Part shown: one piece after another, positions 53,517 to 62,456 of the stretch
Layout: each line of letters starts with the position of its first letter
How positions within the stretch are numbered: the stretch's first letter is position 1
NCBI GenBank assembly: GCA_016713245.1
Contig: JADJPM010000004.1
Location: 1,240,001-1,304,000 of the forward strand
Direction of reading: 5' to 3'
DNA: 64,000 nt
Origin: Verrucomicrobiaceae bacterium
GTDB taxonomy: Bacteria; Verrucomicrobiota; Verrucomicrobiia; Verrucomicrobiales; Verrucomicrobiaceae
Made by a program: the position numbers and the translations under genes
The notes under the pieces: generated by a model
What the model saw: only the letters and a program-made list of their open reading frames with translations
The model's database searches: none
Told to the model about the DNA's origin: nothing

Positions 53517-54310
53517 TGCTTTTTGACGCTCACAATCATCTTCAGGACGAGCGGCTTGATCCGTGGCGGGCGGAGATTGTGGCCGGGATGGCCGACTCGG
53601 GTATTGTCGAGATGATCGTGAATGGCTCCTGTGAGGACGATTGGCCGCAGGTGGCGGAGTTGGCGAACAAGCATGCCTGGGTGCGGCCGGCGTTTGGTTT
53701 GCATCCCTGGTATGTGAAGGAACGCGGCCCGGAGTGGCTCGAAAAGCTTCGCGAGCATCTCGTGGCGCATCCTCAGGCGGTGGTGGGCGAGACGGGGCTG
53801 GATCGCTGGATCGAAAATCCCGACGTGGAGGCTCAGGTGGCTTGTTTTCGTGCTCAGGTGGCTCTCGCGGTCGAATTGGACCGGTCGATCACGATTCATT
53901 GTTTGCGGGCGTTTGGGCTGCTGGAGGAGGTTTTGAGGTCGATGATTCTGCCGAGGCGAGGTTTTCTGCTGCATTCGTATGGTGGCCCGGCGGAGATGGT
54001 GCCGGGCTTGGTGCGGTTGGGAGGGTACTTTTCGGTGAGTCCCTACTTTGCCCATCCGCGAAAGGCCGCTCAGCTTGCCACCTTTGCCAAAATCCCACTG
54101 GATCGGCTGCTGGCAGAGACCGATGCGCCCGACATGTGGCCGCCGCCGGAGGTGAATCCGCATCCGCTGCCATCCGGGGACGTGAACCATCCGTTTAATC
54201 TCAGCGTGAGCTACGATCTCATCGTGGCGCAGCACGGGATCACCCGCGAGGAGGCTAAAAAGGTGGTGGCAGGGAATTACCGGCGGCTTTTTGACGATTT
54301 GGGTGCTTGA
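53516..54310 (+). CDS. TatD-family metal-dependent hydrolase
   Basis: 264 residues. Metal ligands in DAHNHLQDERL at the N-terminus (His-x-His), GETGLDRW (Glu), TIHCLRAFG, LHSYGG, and ETDAPDM (the final Asp). This is the TatD DNase family (DNA repair exonuclease or other nuclease). TAATG junction with the PP2C gene puts the three genes in one operon; whether their products interact is unknown. The next gene, pyk, follows after 51 bases. Confidence 0.9.
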   Translation: MLFDAHNHLQDERLDPWRAEIVAGMADSGIVEMIVNGSCEDDWPQVAELANKHAWVRPAFGLHPWYVKERGPEWLEKLREHLVAHPQAVVGETGLDRWIENPDVEAQVACFRAQVALAVELDRSITIHCLRAFGLLEEVLRSMILPRRGFLLHSYGGPAEMVPGLVRLGGYFSVSPYFAHPRKAAQLATFAKIPLDRLLAETDAPDMWPPPEVNPHPLPSGDVNHPFNLSVSYDLIVAQHGITREEAKKVVAGNYRRLFDDLGA

Positions 54311-54361
54311 ACCGGCCCGCTCCATGCTTCAAGCGCTTGGCAGCACCTCCAACCCCACCCC

Positions 54362-55771
54362 ATGCGCAAAACCAAAATCCTTTGTACCCTCGGTCCCGCC
54401 ACAGAAAGCCCTGAAGTCATCGCGGAATTGATCGCCAAGGGAGCGGATGTGATGCGCCTGAACATGAGCCATGCCTCGCACGATTGGGTGCGGATGGTGT
54501 ATGCCCGAGTGCGGGAGGCGGCGGCGGCCACGAAGCGTGAAATCGCCGTGCTGATGGATCTCACCGGCCCCAGTATTCGCACTGGCGATGTGGAACAGCC
54601 CTGGCAACTTCAGGTGGGAGATGTGGTGGAGTTTCGCTGCCGTCCCGAAGCCTCGCCGAGCACGCCGTATTCCGTGACGGTGAACTACCCGGATCTCGGC
54701 AAGGATTTGAAGGCCGGTGATGTCATCATGGTCGATGGCGGCATGATCCAGATCAAGGCCACGGAGGTGACGCAGAAGCATGTGACCGGCACGGTGCTGA
54801 CAAAAGGGGAGATGAAATCCCGCCGCCATATCAATCTGCCCGGCATCCCGGTGCGCCTGCCGCCGCTCACGCAGAAAGATTACGCGGACCTTGATCTCGG
54901 CGTGGAGCTGGGGGTGGACTACTTCGCGCTGAGCTTTGCCCGCGAGCCGGGGCACATTCAGCACCTTCAGTTGCTCATCGAGCAGAAGCGCAGCAAGGCC
55001 CGCGTCATCGCCAAGATCGAAAACAAGCAGGCGCTCGACAACATCGACGCCCTGGTGGAATCCAGTGGCGGCATCATGATCGCCCGTGGTGATCTGGGCA
55101 GTGAGATGCCCATCGAGGACTTGCCTTTGATCCAGCGCCAGATCGTGGAGCGCTGCTCTTACCATGGAAGGAAGGTCATCGTGGCCACGCAGATGCTCGA
55201 AAGCATGATCGAGAACCCGGTGCCCACTCGCGCCGAGGTGACGGATATTTTCAATGCGGTCATCGAGCAGGTGGACTGCGTGATGCTCAGCGGCGAGACG
55301 AGCGTGGGACGCTATGCCACGAAGTGCGTGGAGGTGCTCCACACGGTGATCAGCCGCATCGAGAAAAAGTATCCCTCGGGGCGCTTCGCCAGTGATGCCC
55401 CGCTGAAGACCAACAAGCACAAGACCGTCAAGGCCGCCATCGCCCTCGCCAATAGCATCGAAGGCTCCAAGCTGCTTGTTTTCACCCTTCGCGGTGTCAT
55501 GGCGCATCTGCTGGCGCATCAGCGGCCGGAGTTTGCGCCGATTTTTGCCTTCACGCCGAATTTGCACGTCTCCCGCACTCTGGTGACCGCCCGTGGCGTG
55601 CATCCCTTCGTGCTCTCCTTTGAAGAGGGGAACCCCGAAAAGAGCATCCGCGAGGCCCTCGATATCCTCCGCCGGGATAACTTCATCAAGCCAGGCGATC
55701 CCCTCGTGATCCTCAGCGATGCCCTTTACGATGGCGTGAATGTGGACGCCATTCTACTGCGGGAGGCATGA
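54362..55771 (+). CDS. pyk: Pyruvate kinase
   Basis: Transfers phosphate from PEP to ADP in the last step of glycolysis. 469 residues. MRKTKILCTLGPATES and LNMSHASHDW begin the barrel; ARVIAKIENKQALDNID carries the catalytic Lys with SGGIMIARGDLGSEMP, followed by VIVATQMLESMIENPVPTRAEVTD with the K+/metal signature. The C-terminal domain is present. No PTS domain. Length normal. The short gap after the TatD gene may allow read-through, but it also has a typical free-standing context. Confidence 0.95.
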   Translation: MRKTKILCTLGPATESPEVIAELIAKGADVMRLNMSHASHDWVRMVYARVREAAAATKREIAVLMDLTGPSIRTGDVEQPWQLQVGDVVEFRCRPEASPSTPYSVTVNYPDLGKDLKAGDVIMVDGGMIQIKATEVTQKHVTGTVLTKGEMKSRRHINLPGIPVRLPPLTQKDYADLDLGVELGVDYFALSFAREPGHIQHLQLLIEQKRSKARVIAKIENKQALDNIDALVESSGGIMIARGDLGSEMPIEDLPLIQRQIVERCSYHGRKVIVATQMLESMIENPVPTRAEVTDIFNAVIEQVDCVMLSGETSVGRYATKCVEVLHTVISRIEKKYPSGRFASDAPLKTNKHKTVKAAIALANSIEGSKLLVFTLRGVMAHLLAHQRPEFAPIFAFTPNLHVSRTLVTARGVHPFVLSFEEGNPEKSIREALDILRRDNFIKPGDPLVILSDALYDGVNVDAILLREA

Positions 55772-55813
55772 TGAAGGCTTGCAACAGCCGCCTGCTCATG
55801 GCGTAGTTTGATC

Positions 55814-56608
55814 ATGCGTTTTCGTTTTGTTCCATTGCTCACGTTCTTCCTGCTGGCCGCCGTTGGCCGGGCGGAGACGCGTTTCTTTGTGAGCACCGCA
55901 GGCACATTGTTGGAGGCGGAACTCATCGCGGTGAACGGTCCCATCGTGGCTCTGCGCAAAAAAGATGATGCCAGCATGCTCAACGTGCCCCGAGCCACGC
56001 TTTGCAAAGAAGACCAAAACTACATCGACTTCTGGGCCGCCGCACACCCCGAGATGGCTGTTCAGGCACCGGCGGCCCCCGCACCTGCCGCACCCGTGAC
56101 CGGTGGGCCGAAGTTTTCCCTCACCAGCAGCATCCGCAGCGCCAAAAGCAGCCGCGGAGCTGCAGACGGCGGTTACCGCACCATCGATATCGCCTACAAC
56201 ATCACCCTCCAGAGCCGCGAGGTGAAGCGTGACCTCAATGGAGCGAAGGCCGTCATGATTACCCTCGGCAAAGAGGCCGCCTCTGGGAGTGACGACCGCC
56301 TCTACGTTATGCAAAAGCTGGAGTGGGAGGTGAATCTGCGGGCGCAGGGCAAATTCGAGCAGACCACGCCGGAGGTGCGCCTTTCCTACTACCAAGGCAC
56401 GAACTATCGTGATGGGGCCCGTGAATACGGCTACATTTTCATCGTCCTGGATGCCGCAGGCGTCATCCAGCATGTGGACTGCACGCCGGATGGCAATGAA
56501 AAGCACGCTCAGGCCGCCCTGGCCTTTACGGCCCCCTCGGTGATCGACCGGGATTTCAAGACGCTGGCCAACGCCAATTTTCACAACGACATCGTCGTGG
56601 ATCGCTGA
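55814..56608 (+). CDS. Secreted protein with SHD1-like N-terminal domain
   Basis: 264 residues from ATG 55814 (a TTG two codons earlier is in frame). Sec signal cleaved after GRA (residue 20). The mature N-terminus (residues 25-75: GTLLEAELIAVNGPIVALRK and VPRATLCKEDQNYIDFW) looks like the SLA1 homology domain 1 found in many exported proteins of Planctomycetota and Verrucomicrobiota. After an Ala/Pro linker comes an unassigned beta-rich domain. Function unknown. Confidence 0.75.
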   Translation: MRFRFVPLLTFFLLAAVGRAETRFFVSTAGTLLEAELIAVNGPIVALRKKDDASMLNVPRATLCKEDQNYIDFWAAAHPEMAVQAPAAPAPAAPVTGGPKFSLTSSIRSAKSSRGAADGGYRTIDIAYNITLQSREVKRDLNGAKAVMITLGKEAASGSDDRLYVMQKLEWEVNLRAQGKFEQTTPEVRLSYYQGTNYRDGAREYGYIFIVLDAAGVIQHVDCTPDGNEKHAQAALAFTAPSVIDRDFKTLANANFHNDIVVDR

Positions 56609-56651
56609 TCCGTGATTGCCAGCCGGGCTGCTCCCGCGCTATCATTCCGCC

Positions 56652-57131
56652 ATGCACCATCCGTTTCACATCGACCTGCGAAACCTCTCTGCGGAAGGCA
56701 AGGACATCTCCGGCTCCGAGCAGCCCTCGTTTTTCGACCTTTCGCCCGAAGACACCGTCCAGCCCCTCTCGCCCCTCACCTATCAGCTCCATCTGGAGAA
56801 GGACGCGGAGGATATTATCATCACCGGCCGCCTGGAGGCCCTCTTCCGGCTGGAGTGCGGCTGCTGCCTGGAGCCCTTCGAGTTCCGTCTGGTGATGGAA
56901 AACTACCTCGCCGAGATTCCTGTTGAGACGAATGGAATGATCAACTTGACGGATACCATCCGGGAAGATACTCTCGTCGCCCTTCCGAGCTACCCCCGCT
57001 GCGAGGACGGAAACGTCCGTCCCCGCCAGTGCCCCGCCGAAGGAAAGTTTGAACCCGCGCCTGAAACAGTCGCGGTGGAGACTGAAAACGCGGGCCGCGG
57101 TGTCTGGGATGCTCTGAACAAACTCAATTAA
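56652..57131 (+). CDS. DUF177 (YceD-family) protein
   Basis: 159 residues from ATG 56652. The family's central cysteine motif ECGCCLEPFEF (Cys-x-C-C) and GRLEALFRL are visible. DUF177/YceD genes are almost always followed by rpmF, as here, and YceD is linked to 23S rRNA processing in model bacteria. The 18-base gap to rpmF and common direction indicate one transcript. The frame extends to 56616 without family residues. Confidence 0.88.
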   Translation: MHHPFHIDLRNLSAEGKDISGSEQPSFFDLSPEDTVQPLSPLTYQLHLEKDAEDIIITGRLEALFRLECGCCLEPFEFRLVMENYLAEIPVETNGMINLTDTIREDTLVALPSYPRCEDGNVRPRQCPAEGKFEPAPETVAVETENAGRGVWDALNKLN

Positions 57132-57149
57132 ACCTCCGAAACCTCTCTC

Positions 57150-57338
57150 ATGGCCAATCCGAAGCGCAGACAATCCAAGAGCCGCCAACGCAAGCGTCAA
57201 GGCGCGAGCCGCTGGAAAGCGCCCACCCTCAAATCTTGCCCTGAGTGCGGCAGCACCGTCCCCGGACACGTCGCCTGCCCGTCCTGCGGTTACTACCGTG
57301 GCCGTCAGGTCATCAGCAAGGTCGCTGGCGAGGAATAA
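57150..57338 (+). CDS. rpmF: 50S ribosomal protein L32
   Basis: 62 residues, typical of L32. Basic N-terminus MANPKRRQSKSRQRKRQG, then a zinc ribbon with CPECG and CPSCGYYRGRQV (four Cys). Located just after the DUF177 gene with a good terminator downstream. Secure assignment. Confidence 0.96.
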   Translation: MANPKRRQSKSRQRKRQGASRWKAPTLKSCPECGSTVPGHVACPSCGYYRGRQVISKVAGEE

Positions 57339-57376
57339 TTCCGAGTCAGATCGGCCTCACGATCTCCCTCTTTTTC

Positions 57377-57412
57377 CAAAACCCCGTCCGCGAACCTCGC
57401 GGCGGGGTTTTT
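57377..57412 (+). terminator. Rho-independent terminator after rpmF
   Basis: Stem AAAACCCCGTCCGCG (57378-57392) with CGCGGCGGGGTTTTT (57398-57412), one T:none bulge, loop AACCT, ending in a T run. It closes the DUF177-rpmF transcript. Confidence 0.85.
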
Positions 57413-57465
57413 GGTTTGTCTGGATGGCTTTGTTCGAGGTCGCCTGATTTGAAGGCCCACATTTT

Positions 57466-57502
57466 GAATGTTCGATGTTCAGCGTTCGCTGTTCAATGTT
57501 CA
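57466..57502. repeat. Short TTC-based direct repeats between rpmF and purQ
   Basis: Four or five overlapping copies of a 7-8 base unit of the type ATGTTC/GTTCGC, in a row. No gene in the ~200 bases around it. Small imperfect intergenic repeat of the kind scattered in the window. Confidence 0.6.
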
Positions 57503-57556
57503 CCCCCGCCTTGACCCTCCCGCCAGCATCGCCATAAAGGAAGCCCGCCCTTTCCC

Positions 57557-58267
57557 ATGCCCCACGCCCTGCTGATCAAATTTCCCGGAACGAACTGCGA
57601 CGCCGAAACCTCCCGCGCCCTTGAGGCCGCCGGGTTTACCACCGAGGTGCTCCCCGTAGCGCTGCTGGAGGCTGGCTCGCTCGATCAGGCCCAGATGGTC
57701 GTCTTTTCCGGAGGCTTCAGCTATGGGGACTATGTCATGTCCGGCCGCATCGCCCAGCTCATCACGAAGTCGAAGCTTGGCGACAAATTAAAATCCTTCG
57801 TCGCCGACGGCGGCTATGCCATGGGCATCTGCAACGGCTTCCAGATCCTCACCCAGCTCGAGCTTTTGCCCAAAGGCAGCCTCATCCACAACACCAGCGG
57901 CCGCTTCATGTGCCAGTGGGTGGGCTTGAAGAAGACCAGTGCCAAGCCAAGCCCCTATCTCTCCAAGCTTCCCGAGCAGTTTGAGCTGCCCATCGCCCAT
58001 GCCGAAGGCCGCCTCGTCACCGAAGGTGATGACGCCGTGAAGTATGTGAAGTCCGGCCACGCCGCGCTGCTTTACTCGACCAACGTCAACGGCTCCACCC
58101 AGGGCATCGCCGGTCTTCAAGACGATACCGGCCGCGTCTTTGGCCTCATGCCGCATCCCGAGCGCTTCCTCTTCCGTGGCCAGCACTACGATCCCGATTG
58201 GAAGGGTGATGCCGATCACGGCTGGGGCTACTACATGTTCAAGTCGGTGGCCGAAGCGATGGCGTGA
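57557..58267 (+). CDS. purQ: Phosphoribosylformylglycinamidine synthase subunit PurQ
   Basis: Glutaminase subunit of FGAM synthase in purine synthesis. 236 residues: FPGTNCDAETSRALEAAG opening, MVVFSGGFSYGDYVMSG, nucleophile Cys in MGICNGFQILTQLELLP, IAHAEGRL, and LMPHPERF with the catalytic His/Glu. purL and purS are not in this window. Free-standing gene with short-unit repeats before it. Confidence 0.94.
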   Translation: MPHALLIKFPGTNCDAETSRALEAAGFTTEVLPVALLEAGSLDQAQMVVFSGGFSYGDYVMSGRIAQLITKSKLGDKLKSFVADGGYAMGICNGFQILTQLELLPKGSLIHNTSGRFMCQWVGLKKTSAKPSPYLSKLPEQFELPIAHAEGRLVTEGDDAVKYVKSGHAALLYSTNVNGSTQGIAGLQDDTGRVFGLMPHPERFLFRGQHYDPDWKGDADHGWGYYMFKSVAEAMA

Positions 58268-58439
58268 GAGATTGCCGCTAAGGAATCATGGACGAACTTG
58301 GTGTGTCGCGGTGAAGTCTGACGACTTCCACGACGAGCTCGCTTCCACTGATTTCGTAGCGGCAAACGTCAGTTTGCCCAAGGTGGCGCATCAAGCCACA
58401 CTCAGCACCGAGGCGTTCGGTTGTTCAAAGCCAAAACGC

Positions 58440-59549
58440 TTACCCACGCGGTGCCTCCACCGTGCGCACGACGGCATTGAGCATGTCATCGACGGTTTGT
58501 CCCGTGATGGCGATCTCAGGAGAAAGCTGCACACGATGGCGGAGGACGGGCAGGACGGCGCGTTTCACATCGCCGGGGGTGATGTAGCCGCGGCCTTCGA
58601 GCAGGGCGTAGGATTTGGCGACGCGGACGAGGCTGATGGCTCCGCGGGTGCCGGCACCGAGGCTGATGGCGCTGTGCTGTCGCGTGGCGCGGACGAGGTT
58701 CACGGCGTAATCGACCACTGGCTCCACGGCCTGCACGGCGGCGGCTTCGGCCTGAGCGTTGAGGATGTCCTCGGGCGTGCAGACTTGCTGCACGTCACCT
58801 GCGGAAAGACCGCTGCCACCGGCTTTGGAGGCCACGGCTTTGACGATCCAGGCCTCGTGCTGGCTCTCGGGATAGTCGATGAGCACTTTGAGCAGAAAGC
58901 GGTCGAGCTGGGCCTCGGGAAGGGGATAGGTGCCCTCCTGCTCGATGGGGTTCTGTGTGGCGAAGGTCATGAAAGGCGGCTGCAAGGCATGGCTTTCACC
59001 GTCGATGGTGACTTGCGCTTCCTGCATGACTTCGAGCAAGGCGGACTGCGTCTTCGCCGGAGCACGATTGATTTCATCGGCGAGCAGCAGATTCGCAAAC
59101 ACGGGGCCGCGACGCACGCGGAAGGTCTGGCTGCCGAGGTCGAAGAGCGTGTGGCCGGTGACATCGGAGGGCATCAGGTCCGGCGTGAACTGGATGCGGC
59201 GGAAGTTGCCACCAAAGGTGCGGGCCAAAGCGAGGACGAGATGGGTTTTGCCAAGGCCGGGCTTGCCTTCGAGCAGCACATGACCTCCGGCGAGCAAGGC
59301 GGCGAGCACTTGATGCACGACCTCGTCCTGTCCGACAAACACCTGACCGACTGCCTGGCGGATGGCGTGCATCGTGGAGGTGCTGGTGGGCACGGTCGGT
59401 GGTGCGTAGCTGGCGGGTGGCGGCACATACACGGGCTGTGCGGGAGGTGGTGCGTAGCTTTGAACTGGAGGTGCGTAGCTCGGTGCGGGCGGTGAGTAGG
59501 GCGGTGGCACCGTGGAGGGAGGGGGAGGCGGGAAGGCGGGATCGTTCAT
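58440..59549 (-). CDS. MoxR-family AAA+ ATPase
   Basis: 369 residues from ATG 59549. A Pro-rich, Tyr/Ala N-terminal region (about 50 residues, PPPPSTVPPPYSPP type) precedes the ATPase: Walker A GKPGLGKTHLV, Walker B LLADEINRAPAKTQSALLEVM, sensor ATQNPIEQEGTYPLPEAQLDRF. The C-terminal lid ends near the family's KRAVLPVLRHRVQL block. Such ATPases assist insertion of cofactors or assembly of membrane complexes. It is the last gene of a cluster with DUF4350, DUF4129, SpoIIM-like and RDD proteins. The frame extends to 59618 but without conserved residues. Confidence 0.9.
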   Translation of the reverse strand: MNDPAFPPPPPSTVPPPYSPPAPSYAPPVQSYAPPPAQPVYVPPPASYAPPTVPTSTSTMHAIRQAVGQVFVGQDEVVHQVLAALLAGGHVLLEGKPGLGKTHLVLALARTFGGNFRRIQFTPDLMPSDVTGHTLFDLGSQTFRVRRGPVFANLLLADEINRAPAKTQSALLEVMQEAQVTIDGESHALQPPFMTFATQNPIEQEGTYPLPEAQLDRFLLKVLIDYPESQHEAWIVKAVASKAGGSGLSAGDVQQVCTPEDILNAQAEAAAVQAVEPVVDYAVNLVRATRQHSAISLGAGTRGAISLVRVAKSYALLEGRGYITPGDVKRAVLPVLRHRVQLSPEIAITGQTVDDMLNAVVRTVEAPRG

Positions 59550-59586
59550 CGGAGTGGAGTGATGGAGTGTTGGAGAAAGGGAGGGC

Positions 59587-60927
59587 TCAAAGCTGGCGGC
59601 GCATGGTTTGAAGGTCACGCATCAGGGGAATGAAATTGTGGGCCTGATGCGGGGCGGGCATGTGGAAGGCATCCTGCACGCGTTGGAGGGGGATTTCGCA
59701 GCGTTCGGCGATGCTGGCGGCGAGGGTGTCGCTGAGCTGGCGGGTGTGGACTTCGAGGCCGCTGTGATGCTGGCGTAGTTTTTCCCACACGGCCTCGCGG
59801 GCGGCATGCACGAGCACATCGGGCCGACGCATGCGCCAGAAGAACTGGCCCAGCGCGGCGATGTGGCTGGCAAAGTGTCGCGTCTCGCCGAGCTCGACTT
59901 TTTCCAGCGGGCCGAAGCGGGGCATGTGCCGCCACAACCAGAAGGCGATGCAGGCGGCGAGAGTAAGGATGGCCATCCAGCCGTGGTCCCAGAGCAGGGA
60001 CCAGAAGCTCGCCGTGGCTGCGGCGACGAATTGCACCTGATGCACGTCCTCGCCGACGAGGGCGGAGAGCCAGCGGGCGTGGTCGTGCTCACCCAGCCAG
60101 CGGTTGCGGAAGGGCCGGGCATGCGTGAGCACGGTGATGCGACCTCCGCCGCGGATGAGGTGCAGCGCCGCGGCGGTCTTCGTGGTGCCGACGACGAATT
60201 CATCGCGCTTGAGTTTGCGGTCGAGCTCCATCGAAAGGAAGCCCGCGAGCTTCAAATGATACTGCTGGCCCCGCCAGCGCAGGTTGAACTCCGCCATCTG
60301 GTCGTCCACGACCTGCTCGATGAGGCTGCCGACCTTCTTCATGGTCTCGCTGACGTCTTTCCCATCAATGGTGATCGTCTTGAGCTCTTCTTCGGCTTTG
60401 GAAGGCGTTTGGGTGTCTTTGTCGTTCTTTTTGTCTTTGGAGTCATTTTCGATCTCGAAGTGCTTTCCGATCTTTTTGAGGGCCTGCTGAATGTTTTCGG
60501 GGTCCCACTTCTCCATTTTGATGCCGAGGTCGCGGAGCAGGGGATCGCCTTCTTCGACGAGGACCTCGTTGAGCACCCGCATGCCGAGTTCGAGGCCGGT
60601 GGCGTGGTCGTTGTAGCTGCGAGTGCCGCCGAGGCAGTAGATGAGATGCCCGCCGCCCTCGACCCAGTCGAGCACCTGCTTCGTGCGACCTTCCGAAAGC
60701 CCGCCTTCGGCCGAGAGGAACATGACGGCGTCGTAGTCGGGCATCTTCGAGAGATACAATTTCCGCTCTGCGTCGTGCCCGAGTTCGTCGAGCACACGCT
60801 CAGCCGCGAGGAAAGGATTCACGCGGGCTTTGCCGCGGTAGCCGGTGATCTTTTCGACTTCTTCCCAGTGGCCTTCGCAGGAGCAGAGGAGGAAGGCAAT
60901 CAGGCAGCAAAGGAAGCGCAGCATCAT
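59587..60927 (-). CDS. DUF4350 domain-containing lipoprotein-like protein
   Basis: About 446 residues from ATG 60927; the frame also opens at an ATG at 61038 that overlaps the upstream stop as ATGA, a classic coupling, but adds 37 basic residues over low-complexity DNA. Lipobox-like LLCSCEGH after a hydrophobic signal. DUF4350 domain (VMFLSAEGGLSEGRTKQVLDWVEGGGHLIYC) in the first 130 residues, a polar coil with Lys/Asp tracts at 160-200, and a membrane helix near 330 (GWMAILTLAACIAFWLW), followed by a cytosolic tail with RRPDVLVHAAREAVW. Part of the MoxR cluster. Function unknown. Confidence 0.82.
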   Translation of the reverse strand: MMLRFLCCLIAFLLCSCEGHWEEVEKITGYRGKARVNPFLAAERVLDELGHDAERKLYLSKMPDYDAVMFLSAEGGLSEGRTKQVLDWVEGGGHLIYCLGGTRSYNDHATGLELGMRVLNEVLVEEGDPLLRDLGIKMEKWDPENIQQALKKIGKHFEIENDSKDKKNDKDTQTPSKAEEELKTITIDGKDVSETMKKVGSLIEQVVDDQMAEFNLRWRGQQYHLKLAGFLSMELDRKLKRDEFVVGTTKTAAALHLIRGGGRITVLTHARPFRNRWLGEHDHARWLSALVGEDVHQVQFVAAATASFWSLLWDHGWMAILTLAACIAFWLWRHMPRFGPLEKVELGETRHFASHIAALGQFFWRMRRPDVLVHAAREAVWEKLRQHHSGLEVHTRQLSDTLAASIAERCEIPLQRVQDAFHMPAPHQAHNFIPLMRDLQTMRRQL

Positions 60928-61020
60928 CTGACTCCGTCTCCGCCTCTTACTCCGACTCGAGGTTGGAGAGATTGCAGCACGTCCGTCGAGACGGAGGAGG
61001 AGTCGGAGGCGGAGGAGGAT
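60928..61020. repeat. Low-complexity CTCCG/CGGAG patch with imperfect inverted repeat
   Basis: Pyrimidine-rich CTCCGTCTCCGCCTC units (60930-60962) face purine-rich GAGACGGAGGAGGAG units (about 60988-61018). They are roughly inverted but with shifts, so any hairpin is imperfect. It lies between the two possible starts of the DUF4350 gene and may have been inserted into its original 5' end. Confidence 0.55.
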
Positions 61021-61034
61021 TGGCTTTGCCGTGC

Positions 61035-62456
61035 TCATGCCGCGCCTCCTTTCCCCGCGAAGGGCCAGCGGGCGCAGAGGTGCATCACTTCATCGCGAGT
61101 GACGGGCAGGGTGGCGTAGGCGGTTTGGATCCAAGCCCCGGTGAGCTGATGGAAGAAGGCCGCTTCAGGCTGCTGCGCATGCCTGGCGACGTGCGAGAGG
61201 CAGTCCTCCTCGGTGTCGCTATCGCGGATGGGCACGCGGCGCTGGGTGACGAGCCAGGAGAGCGAGCCTCGATAGAGCAGGCTGAGCGCTTCACGGGCGT
61301 TTCCGGCATCCCACGCGGCCATCGCGGCGGCGAGGATGTCGTCCGGCAGGCTCTCCCGCGTGATCTGCATGCCCATGACGACCTTCGGCGCTTCAAATTG
61401 GACCTCGTCCTTGGCCCGGAAGGCGAAGACCTGGAGGTTCTTCACGAGATAAATGACCAACGCGACCACCGCGGCGATGATGACGGCCCAGAAGAGCACC
61501 TGGCCGATGGCGGCAATGAAGCTGAAATCGCCCCTCGGACCATCGTCAATGCTGATCTTGTCCGGCACGAATTCCCAGGTCTTTACCTTGTGAACCTCGA
61601 AGTCAGGGCTCTTCAGCACTTCCTCGGTCACTTTGCCCACATCCTCTGCCATGACGGTGCTGGTGAAAAGGAAGCCAAAGGCCAGCAGCGCCATCATTGG
61701 CGTGGTGAGGCGTGCGGCGAGCTTGCGGAAGGCCAGTTCCACGTCCCAGCCCTCGATGCGTGTGCGGCAGTTCAAATACAGGCCAAAGCCTGCGCCGACG
61801 TAAAACGGCTCCACCACGGTCATCGCGAGCATGTAACAGCTCACATACCACCAGACGAAAGGCGTGCGGTCGAGGCCGATGGCATCAGGCGCTTCGAGGA
61901 GAGCACTCCAGTCCGGCTCCCACGATTCCGGCAGAAAGCCGTAGGTGGTGAAGAGCAGGCCGAAGAGCAGCACGATCTCCAGTTTGAGGAAGGCGTAGGT
62001 CACCATCATGCCGCTGCCGCCACCATCCACGGCGAGCGTTTTGACGCGTTTCCGCACCGCGGAGCCTCGCAGACCTTCCAGCATCTGCGCGGGCATGGCA
62101 AAGCTGCGAATGAAGGACAGGCGACGCCACAGCAGCGCAGGCAAAAAGTTCGTGAACCACAGTTTCGGCCATTGCTTGAGCGTTTCGCCAAATTTGGGCT
62201 CCACACCGAAGGCACGTCGGCTCAGGTGGTAGAGCGGCACGCGGTCGTAGAGCGGTTTCAGCCACCAGATGATCAGCGAGGCCCAGGTGGGATCATTGGG
62301 CAGCAGGAGTATGATCAGGGCCCAAACAGGGAAGACGGTGGCGCACCAAAGCGCCAGCACACGGCCGAGATCACGCCGCACCATGGCACAGCCGAGGTCC
62401 ACCGCCTCCCAGGGAAGCCGTGGACGCAGCGCGATGGTCACATCCTCAAGCCGCAT
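61035..62456 (-). CDS. DUF4129 domain-containing membrane protein
   Basis: 473 residues. Several membrane helices: near 30-52 (LALWCATVFPVWALIILLL), 155-175, 190-215, 245-265 and 330-350 (VLFWAVIIAAVVALVIYLV). The C-terminal cytosolic domain contains the DUF4129 signature AAWDAGNAREALSLLYRGSLSWLV and DTEEDCLSHVA. Overlaps the SpoIIM-like gene start region by 11 bases and couples to the DUF4350 gene. In other bacteria this gene accompanies MoxR and DUF58; DUF58 is not in the visible part. Confidence 0.85.
   Translation of the reverse strand: MRLEDVTIALRPRLPWEAVDLGCAMVRRDLGRVLALWCATVFPVWALIILLLPNDPTWASLIIWWLKPLYDRVPLYHLSRRAFGVEPKFGETLKQWPKLWFTNFLPALLWRRLSFIRSFAMPAQMLEGLRGSAVRKRVKTLAVDGGGSGMMVTYAFLKLEIVLLFGLLFTTYGFLPESWEPDWSALLEAPDAIGLDRTPFVWWYVSCYMLAMTVVEPFYVGAGFGLYLNCRTRIEGWDVELAFRKLAARLTTPMMALLAFGFLFTSTVMAEDVGKVTEEVLKSPDFEVHKVKTWEFVPDKISIDDGPRGDFSFIAAIGQVLFWAVIIAAVVALVIYLVKNLQVFAFRAKDEVQFEAPKVVMGMQITRESLPDDILAAAMAAWDAGNAREALSLLYRGSLSWLVTQRRVPIRDSDTEEDCLSHVARHAQQPEAAFFHQLTGAWIQTAYATLPVTRDEVMHLCARWPFAGKGGAA

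Noticed and set aside
58140..59495. 451-residue plus frame opposite the MoxR gene
   Set aside because: Overlaps purQ's end and mirrors the MoxR gene; no domain.
59806..61119. 437-residue plus frame opposite the DUF4350 gene
   Set aside because: Shadow frame; the minus strand has lipobox and DUF4350 sequence.
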